Positions 8,108-16,240 of a stretch of DNA of 20,155 nucleotides are shown piece by piece; positions within the stretch are counted from its first letter, which is position 1; each line of letters begins with the position of its first letter. Below the pieces are notes generated by a model. That model had not been told where the DNA came from. It was given only the letters and a program-made list of their open reading frames with translations, and made no database searches. Both the position numbers and the translations under genes were made by a program. Origin of the DNA: CAYTID01 sp964437735 (GTDB lineage: Bacteria > Bacteroidota > Ignavibacteria > UBA10030 > BY39); NCBI GenBank assembly GCA_964437735.1, contig CAYTID010000040.1:1-20155 (forward strand), given 5' to 3'.

Positions 8108-9658
8108 TTATGATTTATTAACAGCGTCGGGTTGTTTTAAATTTCTTAAAAATTCTATCAATAATCTGATGCCGACACCTGTTCCACCTTTGTTAATGTA
8201 TTCATTCCCTTCGTCCATTATAGCTGTCCCGGCGATATCAAGATGTGCCCACTTGTATTCTTTAAAACCTTTTTCCGGTTTCAACGGTGATATAAATTTT
8301 TTTAAAAACATAGCGGCTGTAATAGTTCCGGCGCCGCGGCTGCCAATGTTTTTAACATCGGCTATATTGCTTTTGATCTGCTTTTCGTATTCATCGAACA
8401 TCGGCAATTGCCAGACTCTCTCGTGTGTTTTCTCGCCGGCAGATTTTAACTTTGATATCAATTCTTCATCATTTCCCAAAACAGCGGAAGCGTGGTGGCC
8501 AAGAGCAACTACGACGGCTCCTGTTAAAGTAGCAAGATCGATTACGTAATCCGGGTCAAAATTTCTGGCATATGATAGGGCATCGGCGAGTATGAGCCTT
8601 CCTTCAGCGTCAGTATTGTCAACTTCGGAAGTTTTGCCTCCGTAGTGAGTGATTATATCGCCCGGTTTCATCGCTGAACCACTTGGCATGTTTTCCGTCG
8701 TTGGGATCAATCCGATAAGATTTACAGGAAGTTTAAGTCTTGCTGCGGCATCAAGCGTGCCGATCACTGCCGCCGCTCCCGACATATCCATACGCATTTC
8801 AGCCATATTTGCCGACGGTTTTAACGATATTCCGCCTGAATCGAATGTAATACCTTTTCCGATTAGGACAATTGTATCTTTAATTTCCTTTTCAGGTTTA
8901 TATTCGAGTATGATAAATCTTGGGGGTTTAGTACTTCCCAAACTTACGCCGTGTAATCCGCCGAATCCTTCTTGTTTAATTTTATTTTCATTCCAGATAG
9001 TCGCCTTGTATCCGTACTTCTCCGCCGATTCTTTTGCCGTGTGTGCGAGAGTTTCAGGAAATATTACACTGGCGGGTGAGTTGGAGAGATTTCTTGCCAG
9101 AATTACTCCGTCACAAATTATTCTCGCAGATTTCAAACCTTTACTAATCGATTTTACGAGTGATTCATCATCAGAAATCATTGTGAAATCTGTGATGTTA
9201 GTTTCTTTCTCAGTCTTATTTATGAATTTATCAAATTTGTATTGCGATAAAATTACTCCTTCACCCATTGCTTGAGAAACTTCTTCTATTGAAAAGGAAA
9301 AACTTTCAGGTAATTCGGGAAAAATGAGTGAAAGGTTTTTTACTCTCAATGATTTTGCTTTGTTAGCTGATAGCGCAGCGGATCTTCTGAAACTTTCAAG
9401 ATTCAATTTCTTTTCTTCACCTAAACCAACTAATATAATGCGGGGAGAATTAATTTTATTATCCGTAAATGTATATGATACTTGTCCGACTTTACCTTTG
9501 AATTCTTCAAAGGTTAGTAATCGTTCAATTTGGTTTTTAAGGTTTATTTTCAGCGAATCGATTTGTTTGGAAAATATTTTTTTATCCTCGAAAATAAATA
9601 CAGTAATAGCGTCGGATTTAATATTTTTTAAAGCTGAGAGAGATGAATGGAGTTTCAT
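8108..9658 (-). CDS. pepA: Leucyl aminopeptidase (M17)
   Basis: 516 aa, the normal length for the family. PepA is a cytosolic two-metal aminopeptidase that removes N-terminal residues from peptides. The catalytic domain holds the M17 signature NTDAEGRL (348-355) and the metal and catalytic residues K268, D273, K280, D291, D350, E352 and R354, offset by 2 from the E. coli numbering. Other conserved blocks are 'GKGITFDSGG', 'MRMDMSGAAAV', 'LIPTTENMPSG' and 'LATLTGA'. The start chosen is ATG at 9658 because AAAGGA lies about 7 bases upstream; an in-frame TTG at 9673 has no such support. It lies 53 bases downstream of the four-helix-bundle gene. No intrinsic terminator is evident after its stop. 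Confidence 0.95.
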   Translation of the reverse strand: MKLHSSLSALKNIKSDAITVFIFEDKKIFSKQIDSLKINLKNQIERLLTFEEFKGKVGQVSYTFTDNKINSPRIILVGLGEEKKLNLESFRRSAALSANKAKSLRVKNLSLIFPELPESFSFSIEEVSQAMGEGVILSQYKFDKFINKTEKETNITDFTMISDDESLVKSISKGLKSARIICDGVILARNLSNSPASVIFPETLAHTAKESAEKYGYKATIWNENKIKQEGFGGLHGVSLGSTKPPRFIILEYKPEKEIKDTIVLIGKGITFDSGGISLKPSANMAEMRMDMSGAAAVIGTLDAAARLKLPVNLIGLIPTTENMPSGSAMKPGDIITHYGGKTSEVDNTDAEGRLILADALSYARNFDPDYVIDLATLTGAVVVALGHHASAVLGNDEELISKLKSAGEKTHERVWQLPMFDEYEKQIKSNIADVKNIGSRGAGTITAAMFLKKFISPLKPEKGFKEYKWAHLDIAGTAIMDEGNEYINKGGTGVGIRLLIEFLRNLKQPDAVNKS

Positions 9659-9700
9659 GGCTAATCCTTTCAATAAATACTAAATTTAAAATCATAAGTT

Positions 9701-9710
9701 CTAAACAAAT
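9701..9710 (+). repeat. Left inverted repeat flanking the four-helix-bundle gene
   Basis: CTAAACAAAT just beyond the stop of the four-helix-bundle gene. Its exact inverse, ATTTGTTTAG, lies 31 bases above the start of the same gene at 10114-10123. Further short 'CTAAAT' words cluster around both copies. Confidence 0.5.
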
Positions 9711-9711
9711 T

Positions 9712-10083
9712 CTAAATTCTAATAACTAAATATTGTTTTGTTTTTTCTAATATAGCACCAAATATTTTCATTAATTCGGTTGACTCTTGAAAAAGTTGAA
9801 TTTTTGTAGTTTCTATTTGTTCAGGACAATTAATTAACTGTAACGAGTACCTAGTTTCCTTTGCTTCTTTTTTACAGATTTTTATATGCATAACAAAATC
9901 TTTTTTTCCGAGAGACTCATTAGCCTCAATATAATTTGCCCCTATTGATCCAGATGATCTAACTAGTTGCTTAATATATTCATTATTTGATGGTGATTTT
10001 GTTAAGTTGATAGTGAAATCTCTCACTTTACGTGCGAAAGATAAAGTTCTATCTTCTAAGTCATATTGTTTCGAATTTTGCAT
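9712..10083 (-). CDS. Four-helix-bundle protein (23S rRNA intervening-sequence / S23 type)
   Basis: 123 aa, the usual size. The pattern 'LEDRTLSFARKVRDF', 'QLVRSSGSIGANYIEANES', 'DFVMHIKICKKEAKETRY' (positions about 9-85) is the signature of the four-helix-bundle family first seen as the protein encoded in 23S rRNA intervening sequences. Members pack as four antiparallel helices; their biochemical role is unknown, although they are common as solitary inserts between unrelated genes in Bacteroidota and relatives. GGGAG stands about 7 bases above the ATG. The gene lies between pepA and the DHH phosphoesterase and is bordered by AT-rich inverted repeats, consistent with a mobile or recently gained cassette; that is an inference. 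Confidence 0.85.
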   Translation of the reverse strand: MQNSKQYDLEDRTLSFARKVRDFTINLTKSPSNNEYIKQLVRSSGSIGANYIEANESLGKKDFVMHIKICKKEAKETRYSLQLINCPEQIETTKIQLFQESTELMKIFGAILEKTKQYLVIRI

Positions 10084-10113
10084 TTTGCGCTCCCGTGGAA
10101 TTTCGATATTGGT

Positions 10114-10123
10114 ATTTGTTTAG
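10114..10123 (-). repeat. Right inverted repeat flanking the four-helix-bundle gene
   Basis: ATTTGTTTAG, the exact inverted partner of 9701-9710. Both copies sit in AT-rich stretches unlike the adjoining coding DNA. The remaining 170 or so bases up to the DHH gene stop show no gene, only AT-rich sequence. Confidence 0.5.
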
Positions 10124-10296
10124 GATTTAGAGATTTGTACTTAGAAATATTTAATATGAAAATACTAAATCAATAATCTCAAATTTTAATTAAATCCACT
10201 TACAGCGAAAATATTCTTATATCAAAATGACAAATAAAAAATTAAATATTTAAATTTTGATCTGTATTTTTAATATTTTCATTTTAATTATTGAAT

Positions 10297-11280
10297 TCAC
10301 TTAATATATTTTTCCGATTTATTAATGACATCGTTAATAATTTTTTCCAATTTCACATCAAACAACCTTGCTCCTGCGGCGTTTTTATGACCACCTCCGC
10401 CAAATTCTTTTGCAAGCTCATTCGCACCGATATCGCCTCGTGAACGAAAACTGATTTTTACTCCATTTGGTACTTCATTGATCAGGATACCAATAAATAC
10501 ACCGTCAATACTCATTGTATAATTCACAAAATTATCTGTTTCGACTTCTGTTGTTCCGGTTTCTTCAAACATATTTCGTGTTATTACTGCATAAGCAAGT
10601 TTTCCATTGTGAGCGAGTTTAATGCTGTCGAGCATCTCACCGAGCAATCGTATTCGTCCTAAAGTCCAGCACTCATAAACACTTGAATAGACTGCAGTCG
10701 GATCGACACCGTAATTTATCAGCTTTGCAATTGTCTCGTGTGTTTCGGGATCAGTTCTCGGGAATCTGAATGAACCTGTATCAGTCATAATCCCGGTATA
10801 CAGCGGCTGGGCAATACCGTAATCGATCGATCTTTCATCAATGAATATAAAAAGATTGTATAAGATTTCGGCTGTGGATGTTGCCTCCTCGTCAATCAAA
10901 TAATAGTTAGCGAATCCATCGGCTTCCATATGATGATCAATAACTATCTTTATTGCTTTACTTTGAATTACAAACGGCTCAAGACTACGCAGGCGGTTTG
11001 GCTGGTTAGTATCAACGATAATTATAACCTCGGTGCTGAGAATAAAATCTTTATGGTTTTCTTCTTCAAATTTTATAAGTTCTTTTTTAGGATCAAGGAA
11101 TTCATAAAATTTCGGTGTCTCATTATGATTTAAAATTGTCACTTTTTTCCCTAATTTTTGCAGGAAACGGGAAAGGGCTAACTCACAGCCCAAACTGTCG
11201 CCGTCCGGATTGACGTGAGAAGTAATAAGAAATGTATTATGTTTTTCGATTATTTCCTGAATATTTTTGAATTCTTCCAT
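10297..11280 (-). CDS. nrnA: DHH/DHHA1 phosphoesterase, NrnA-like oligoribonuclease/pAp phosphatase
   Basis: 327 aa, typical for bacterial NrnA. The N-terminal DHH domain shows all metal motifs: 'SHVNPDGDSLG' (H22, D26, D28), 'IVDTNQP' (D90), 'VIDHH' (D115-H116-H117) and 'GIMTDTGSF' (D167). The C-terminal DHHA1 domain has the 'SFRSRG' segment and the glycine-rich 'GGGGHKNAAG' (294-303). The protein should degrade very short RNAs and dephosphorylate 3'-phosphoadenosine 5'-phosphate in the cytoplasm; which activity dominates cannot be told from sequence. It starts at ATG 11280 with no clear Shine-Dalgarno. A possible TATAAT lies about 40 bases upstream, beside the korB terminator, suggesting an independent transcript. 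A plain DHH phosphodiesterase is the alternative name. Confidence 0.88.
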   Translation of the reverse strand: MEEFKNIQEIIEKHNTFLITSHVNPDGDSLGCELALSRFLQKLGKKVTILNHNETPKFYEFLDPKKELIKFEEENHKDFILSTEVIIIVDTNQPNRLRSLEPFVIQSKAIKIVIDHHMEADGFANYYLIDEEATSTAEILYNLFIFIDERSIDYGIAQPLYTGIMTDTGSFRFPRTDPETHETIAKLINYGVDPTAVYSSVYECWTLGRIRLLGEMLDSIKLAHNGKLAYAVITRNMFEETGTTEVETDNFVNYTMSIDGVFIGILINEVPNGVKISFRSRGDIGANELAKEFGGGGHKNAAGARLFDVKLEKIINDVINKSEKYIK

Positions 11281-11341
11281 TTTTCTAAGTCGGATAATTT
11301 TTCTTAAACATAATTATTATAATGAAAATATCAAAATAAAA

Positions 11342-11366
11342 AGAGACGGTCGATTGAACCGTCTCT
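11342..11366 (-). terminator. Intrinsic terminator after korB
   Basis: A perfect 9-bp stem, AGAGACGGT / ACCGTCTCT, with a 7-base loop. On the minus strand it is followed by TTTTATTTTG. It lies about 80 bases below the korB stop and separates kor from the DHH gene. The stem has the 'AGAGACG...CGTCTCT' form seen in dispersed palindromic repeats. Confidence 0.8.
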
Positions 11367-11413
11367 CAATTGCGTTACTACTTATTAAAATATGTCGAAA
11401 TCAGGAAAACAAA

Positions 11414-11441
11414 GTAGAGGCGCACTCGATTGTGTCTCTAC
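11414..11441. repeat. Second AGAG..CTCT palindrome next to the korB stop
   Basis: GTAGAGGCGCA (11414-11424) faces TGTGTCTCTAC (11431-11441) around a 6-base loop. Nine of 11 positions are Watson-Crick; the other two are G-T wobbles in a plus-strand transcript but A-C mismatches in a minus-strand one. It shares the 'AGAG.CG ... CGATTG ... TCTCT' outline with the terminator hairpin 48 bases away, so the two look like relatives. Confidence 0.55.
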
Positions 11442-11444
11442 CAT

Positions 11445-12494
11445 TTATTTAACCTCCCACGTTTCACCGCGGGTTAATAATTTGTCGAGTTCGCCGATAC
11501 CTTGTTTTTTTGTTACCTGTTCCATCTGATCTTCAAGTAATGATACATAAGTTGGTTTTGAAATTGAATAAATAACTCCTGCCGGACGTGGAAGGTGCGG
11601 TATATTCGACATTCCTGCAAGAATAAAAGCAAGCATCTGGTCTTTTTCATTATGAACGATCAAATCGGATTCTGAATATTTACCATCAGTCAAAGAAACA
11701 ACTTCAGGAGTAAATCCGTTTAAGCGTAATCCTTTATCTTTATTCTTTCCGAATAGGAGAGGTTGACCATCCTCAACAAAAATAACATTATCATCTTTTG
11801 TATCTTTTTCTGTCCATAATTCAAAAGCGCCATCGTTGAAAACATTACAGTTCTGGTAAATTTCAATAAAAGCAGTCCCTTTATGCATGGCGGCTCTTTG
11901 AATAACGTTTTGCATATGTTTGGGATTGCGATCCAGAGTTCTTGCAACAAATGTCGCTTCAGCCCCCATTGCTAAAAGTAAAGGATTAAATGGATGGTCA
12001 ATATTTCCGTAAGGGGATGATTTTGTTACTTGACCGTCGAGTGATGTCGGTGAAAATTGTCCCTTAGTCAATCCATATATCTGATTGTTGAACAGGAGAA
12101 TTTTTATTCCCACATTCCTACGGCAGGCATGTATAAAATGATTTCCTCCGATACTCATTCCATCACCGTCACCGGTTGCTACCCAAACGGATAAATCAGG
12201 TCGGGCAATTTTTAATCCGGATGCGATTGCGGGCGCTCTGCCGTGAATTCCATGAAAACCGTACGTATCCATGTAATACGGGAATCGGCTCGAACAGCCG
12301 ATACCGGAGACCCAAACTATTTTCTCTTTCGGAATTCCGAGATCCGGAAACACTTTCTGAACTTGTGCAAGTATCGAATAATCACCGCAGCCGGGACACC
12401 AGCGAACATCCTGTTCTGATTGAAAATCTTTAAATGTATATTTTTGTGCCGTGACTTCAGGCGTATTTTTTATAATTTCTTCTACTAAATTCAT
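11445..12494 (-). CDS. korB: 2-oxoglutarate/2-oxoacid:ferredoxin oxidoreductase, beta subunit
   Basis: 349 aa. This subunit binds thiamine diphosphate and a [4Fe-4S] cluster for CoA-dependent oxidative decarboxylation of a 2-oxoacid, or the reverse carboxylation with reduced ferredoxin. Visible motifs are 'RWCPGCGDYS' (C33, C36), 'GIGCSSR' (C67), the ThDP/Mg motif 'GDGDGMSIGGNH' (108-119), 'NNQIYGLTKGQ' (136-146) and 'QNCNVFND' (C216). The four cysteines match the expected cluster ligands. 'GIHGRAPAIASGLK' is typical of the Kor/2-oxoglutarate branch, but other 2-oxoacids cannot be excluded. It starts 1 base after the korA stop (TAACATG) with a CGAGG Shine-Dalgarno, so the pair is co-transcribed and coupled. 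Confidence 0.9.
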   Translation of the reverse strand: MNLVEEIIKNTPEVTAQKYTFKDFQSEQDVRWCPGCGDYSILAQVQKVFPDLGIPKEKIVWVSGIGCSSRFPYYMDTYGFHGIHGRAPAIASGLKIARPDLSVWVATGDGDGMSIGGNHFIHACRRNVGIKILLFNNQIYGLTKGQFSPTSLDGQVTKSSPYGNIDHPFNPLLLAMGAEATFVARTLDRNPKHMQNVIQRAAMHKGTAFIEIYQNCNVFNDGAFELWTEKDTKDDNVIFVEDGQPLLFGKNKDKGLRLNGFTPEVVSLTDGKYSESDLIVHNEKDQMLAFILAGMSNIPHLPRPAGVIYSISKPTYVSLLEDQMEQVTKKQGIGELDKLLTRGETWEVK

Positions 12495-12495
12495 G

Positions 12496-14331
12496 TTAAC
12501 CTCGTTTTAAAATTTCTTCAATTTTTTCTTCAATCTCTGCCGGTCTGAACGGGAGACCTCTTACATAATTTAATCCGATTGCTGTTACCAAATATCTTGA
12601 CTGAATAATTTTAATTAACTGTCCAAGATTTACTTCGGGGATAAGTATTTGTTTAAAATTTTTCAAAATATCTCCGAGGTTTTTTGGAAGCGGATTCAAG
12701 AATTTAAGATGAAGATGAGATACAGAACGCTCCAGAGTTCGTTGATTCTCAACAGCTTTGCGAATCGCTCCATAAGTACTTCCCCAACCGATTATTAGCA
12801 ATTCTCCTGATTGATCGCCTTCTACTTTTGCCAATGGAATATCGTTTGCAATATTATCCACTTTTTTTGCACGGATTTTTACCATATAGTCGTGATTTTC
12901 CGTATCGTAGCTGATTTCACCAGTTAATTTATCTTTTTCCAGACCACCGATGCGATGTTCAAGTCCGGGAGTTCCGGGAATAGCCCATTCACGCGCCAGA
13001 GTTTTCTCATCCCTCCGGTATGGTTGGAAGTCCTCCGGATTTGTTCTGAACTTAACCGAAATATCAGTCAAGCTCTCTTCTGAGGGGAGCAACCATGGTT
13101 CAGCTCCGTTCGCAATATATCCGTCGGTTAGAAGAATGACAGGAGTCATGTATTTTAAAGCGATGCGGGAAGCTTCAAACGCCATGTAAAAACAATCTGT
13201 TGGTGTGGAGGCGGCTAATACCGGAATCGGTGCTTCGCTGTTCCTGCCATAAATTGCTTGGAGAAGATCTGCTTGTTCGGTTTTTGTCGGTAAACCTGTG
13301 CTAGGGCCACCTCGCTGAACGTTTATTACAACTAATGGAAGTTCCAGCATTACTGCTAAGCCGAGAGCTTCGGTTTTAAGAGCCAAACCGGGTCCGCTTG
13401 TTGTTGTTGCGGCGAGTGAACCTCCGTAAGCTGCACCGATTGCACTAGTTATACCGGCAATTTCATCTTCAGCCTGAAATGTTTTTACTCTGAAGTTTTT
13501 TCTTTTTGATAATTCATGCAATATTTCACTTGCAGGCGTAATCGGGTAAGAACCCAGAAATAAATCAAGATTAGATTTTACGGAAGCTGCAATCAAGCCC
13601 CATGCAGTTGCTTCGTTGCCGGTTATGCTCCTGTATTTTCCCGGCGGAAGTTTGGCGGGCTTTACTTCATATCTCTCTGTAAAAATTTCAGTCGTTTCGC
13701 CATAAGCATATCCTGCTTTTAGTACACGGGAATTTGCTTCCACATAGTTCTCATTGTTCGAAAATTTCTGTTTTATCCAATCAAGTGTCGGTTCCATCGG
13801 ACGGTCATACATCCAGTAAGCAAGACCAAGAGCGAAAAAGTTTTTTACCCGGTCAACTTCTTTCGTCGTCATCTTCAAATCAGTTAAAGCATTTTGTGTT
13901 AGTTTGCTGATTTCGACAGGATATAATTGATACCTTCCTAACGACTCATCTTCAAGCGGATTTGAGTCATATTTTGCAAGCTTTAGATTTTTTTCTGTAA
14001 ATCCATCCGAGTTTGCTATAATTGTTCCGCCTTCCCTGAGACCACCGAGATTTACTTTCAACGCTGCAGGATTCATAACCACGAGACAATCACACTGATC
14101 TCCCGGAGTATGAATTTCAGTAGCCCCGAAGTGTATCTGAAATCCACTGACACCGTAAAGTGTTCCGGCAGGAGCACGTATTTCAGCAGGATAATCTGGC
14201 AATGTGGCTAAATCATTCCCCACAAATGCCGTGGTGGTTGTAAACTGGCTGCCGGTTAGCTGCATCCCGTCGCCGGAATCGCCTGCAAAGCGCACCGTTA
14301 CCTCTTCTATTGTTTCTACTTTTTTTGTCAT
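12496..14331 (-). CDS. korA: 2-oxoglutarate/2-oxoacid:ferredoxin oxidoreductase, fused gamma-alpha subunit
   Basis: 611 aa, the length of the fused form. Residues about 10-210 are the gamma domain ('VRFAGDSGDGMQLTG', 'DYPAEIRAPAGTLYGVSGFQI'), which binds CoA in this superfamily. Residues about 235-420 are the pyrimidine-binding alpha domain, with 'SYPITPASEIL', 'QAEDEIAGI', 'TSGPGLALKTEALGLA' and 'QRGGPSTGLPTKTEQADL'. The C-terminal part is the transketolase-like domain II. With korB it forms the cytoplasmic enzyme that connects 2-oxoacids, CoA and ferredoxin, used in the oxidative or reductive TCA cycle. AGGAT lies about 9 bases above the ATG. It is the first gene of the two-gene operon. The 2-oxoglutarate preference is inferred from family resemblance. 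Confidence 0.9.
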   Translation of the reverse strand: MTKKVETIEEVTVRFAGDSGDGMQLTGSQFTTTTAFVGNDLATLPDYPAEIRAPAGTLYGVSGFQIHFGATEIHTPGDQCDCLVVMNPAALKVNLGGLREGGTIIANSDGFTEKNLKLAKYDSNPLEDESLGRYQLYPVEISKLTQNALTDLKMTTKEVDRVKNFFALGLAYWMYDRPMEPTLDWIKQKFSNNENYVEANSRVLKAGYAYGETTEIFTERYEVKPAKLPPGKYRSITGNEATAWGLIAASVKSNLDLFLGSYPITPASEILHELSKRKNFRVKTFQAEDEIAGITSAIGAAYGGSLAATTTSGPGLALKTEALGLAVMLELPLVVINVQRGGPSTGLPTKTEQADLLQAIYGRNSEAPIPVLAASTPTDCFYMAFEASRIALKYMTPVILLTDGYIANGAEPWLLPSEESLTDISVKFRTNPEDFQPYRRDEKTLAREWAIPGTPGLEHRIGGLEKDKLTGEISYDTENHDYMVKIRAKKVDNIANDIPLAKVEGDQSGELLIIGWGSTYGAIRKAVENQRTLERSVSHLHLKFLNPLPKNLGDILKNFKQILIPEVNLGQLIKIIQSRYLVTAIGLNYVRGLPFRPAEIEEKIEEILKRG

Positions 14332-14510
14332 AAAATTTATCCTATTAATAAAAAATTCTAATTTGAACTAATAACGTTTGATTCTAAAATAAAATTCCTC
14401 ATTCTTCTTAATATAATTTAAAAATATTTTTCACTTTCCCAAATATCGCAATTTAAAAGTGTAATATCTATCTTATTATGAGTATTGAGTTTTATTAACA
14501 ATATAAAATT

Positions 14511-15021
14511 TTGGTACTCGATCAAAACAAAAAGAAAATTGAACAACTCGAAGGAGAAATCAACAGATTACATCTAGGGATTGATGAGTTGTAAATTCTT
14601 AATTATCTTGCCCGCTTCTTTAGTTCTACAATGAAACTCGAAAAAGTTATTGAAACTATCGTCAAATGTTCGCTTAAAGCAATTTCAGCTGAACAGGGAA
14701 CAGTAACATTTGTGAATGATCGGGATTCTGTTCAAATGAAAACATTTCTTCGTGCCGATAATTCAATTTCGATACATCAAAAATTTCACCTAAACCAAAA
14801 TTTAGTCGGTTGGATATTAATTCATAAAAAACCGACTTATTGGGATACTGAGTTTATTTAATAAGAAACGTCAGGAATTATTCAATGTGGATGATAAAAG
14901 GTTATTAGCCATCATCGCAACCCGGCCGGCGCAGGTTCTGGAAAATTCAAGATTATATGAAGAAGAAAAATCTTTATTAATTATTCAGGAAGAGATACAA
15001 TTGGCGGCAAAAATTCAACAG
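14511..15021 (+). pseudogene. Remnant of a GAF-domain regulator of the PP2C/SpoIIE phosphatase type
   Basis: Translated in pieces, this reads as a coiled-coil lead ('LDQNKKKIEQLEGEINRLHL'), an in-frame TAA at 14592, then a GAF N-terminal half ('ARFFSSTMKLEKVIETIVK', 'ISAEQGTVTFVNDRDSV', 'NQNLVGWILIHKKPTYWD'). The frame shifts near 14860 and the end of the GAF domain follows ('KKRQELFNVDDKRLLAIIA', 'AQVLENSRLYEEEKSLL', 'LAAKIQQ'). The middle of the GAF domain (the 'SLLCVPL...G' strand region) is absent. Proteins of this type continue from 'L..A.EIQQ' into a SpoIIE/PP2C phosphatase domain; here that domain is missing and the frame runs straight into TPR sequence. Stop, shift and deletions make a functional product very unlikely. 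Confidence 0.75.
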
Positions 15022-15831
15022 GAAAAGGAAACATCTAAACACCCTGAAAACGCTGAAGCATGGTTTATGCTTGGAAGAGTTAATATTGAACAAAAAAATT
15101 ACAAAGAAATGTTAGCTGCATTTAACGCCTCCCTAAAAGTTAGCAATCAGTACCAGAAGGATATTAGTAACTTCAAGCTTAGTGCATGGGGGACTAACGT
15201 GAACAAAGGTGTTGATTTTTATAACAAAGGAATTCAAAACCCTGACAGTAGCGGCACTTATTTCGTTGAAGCTATTGGATATCTTCAAACCGCTATAATG
15301 TTAGTGCCGGATAGTGCATGATGACTGCAAAAGCTGCAAATGATAAAACTAAAATGCTCGACAATCTGAATGAAGCAATAAAAGTTTATCAGAACACTTT
15401 AAAATTAGCCCCCAACGATCCAAACATTTTAGCCGGCCTGATGATTCTTTCATCTCTGCTGGAAGGACATAAGAAGCGATGGATTCATACAAAACCGCGA
15501 TTATAGCCGAACCGAATAATAAACTGGTTCACCATAACTACGGCGTATTATTACTTCGCGCGAATGATTTTCCTTAAGCAGCTCTTGGGGTGCCCATATG
15601 AAGGCGGAAGCCGAGAAAGCTGTCGAAGGCGACAATAATAAAAAGCTTGATAAATCTTTTGAAGAAAAATTTATAAACGATAAAGGATATTTGGAAAGGT
15701 TGCTCGCATTGACTCCAGACGACATTGGTTGTTGGAAAACTTTAGGAATGGCAAACGCAATTCTTAACTTGCCCAAAGAAGCCAAAAAAGCATACGATAA
15801 AGCAGACGATCTTCGTAAGAACAAGAAATAA
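15022..15831 (+). pseudogene. Broken TPR-repeat protein gene
   Basis: TPR sequence begins right after the GAF remnant ('HPENAEAWFMLGRVNIEQKN', 'YFVEAIGYLQTAIMLVPDSA') and is interrupted by a TGA at 15319. It continues in another frame ('AANDKTKMLDNLNEAIKVYQ', 'LAPNDPNILAGLM'), shifts again near 15475 to 'AMDSYKTAIIAEPNNKLVHH', and once more near 15570 to the final piece ('KSFEEKFINDKGYLERLLAL', 'CWKTLGMANAILNLPKEAKK'), with a stop at 15829-15831. At least three frame breaks and a missing stretch after PDSA show decay. The intact ancestor was probably a TPR scaffold protein of about 300 residues or more. The first piece has no start codon of its own and is fused to the GAF relic, which implies a deletion joined two genes. 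Confidence 0.75.
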
Positions 15832-15848
15832 TATAGTCATTAATTAAT

Positions 15849-15874
15849 GCCCGTTTGATAAAGTGGGCTTTTTT
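15849..15874 (+). terminator. Intrinsic terminator after the TPR remnant
   Basis: GCCCGTTT / AAAGTGGGC-type stem (8 pairs, two of them G-T) with a GATA loop, followed by six T residues on the plus strand. It lies 17 bases after the TPR stop and just before the Shine-Dalgarno of the DUF3467 remnant, so it marks the old gene end. Confidence 0.75.
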
Positions 15875-15890
15875 ATATAAAGGAGTAATA

Positions 15891-16214
15891 ATGTCAGAAC
15901 AACAGCCCCAACAACACCAAATAAATATTGAACTTGGCGAAAAGGAAGCCGAGGGTATATATTAAGTTAGCGATAATAACACACTCACCCGCAGAGTTTG
16001 TAGTAGATTTTACACGAGTACTTCCTGGCACGCCAAAAGCTAAAGTTCATGCAAGAATAATTAGGACGCCCCAGCATGCGGGCTCCTTCAAAAAGCTTTA
16101 GAAGACAACATCAATAAGTTTGTGAGTAAGTTTGGAGAAATTAAAATCCAAGGCGAGCCCACTGCTAGCGGCTTCGGTTTTCAGCCTGTTGATCCAAACA
16201 AACGTATCCACTAA
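15891..16214 (+). pseudogene. Frameshifted DUF3467-family gene
   Basis: A good AAAGGAG precedes ATG 15891. The first frame gives MSEQQPQQHQINIELGEKEA then EGIY and TAA. The match resumes one frame over at about 15970 ('LAIITHSPAEFVVDFTRVLP', 'PKAKVHARIIRTPQHA') and, after a second shift near 16085, ends as 'LQKALEDNINKFVSKFGEIK' with stop at 16212-16214. Joined, this is a complete DUF3467-like protein of about 105 residues, a small family of unknown function with the opening 'INIELGEKEAEGIYSN'. Both shifts are small, so inactivation looks recent. The family name is from memory; the three-frame continuity is seen directly. Confidence 0.7.
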
Positions 16215-16240
16215 AATGAATTTATTTGTGTAGGGAATAG

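Noticed and set aside
8649..9275. Long open frame on the plus strand (208 codons) opposite pepA, with smaller ones at 8085-8549 and 9324-9683
   Set aside because: They lie wholly or mostly antisense to a well-conserved M17 peptidase, have no ribosome site and no recognisable protein pattern; they mirror its codon bias.
14332..14498. Searched the korA upstream gap for a promoter or riboswitch
   Set aside because: Only AT-rich sequence with several loose TATATT/TTAAAT words; no pair with proper spacing and no conserved RNA structure could be defended.
15501..15824. 107-codon minus-strand frame across the TPR remnant
   Set aside because: It is the complement of recognisable TPR sequence and lacks a ribosome site or family resemblance.
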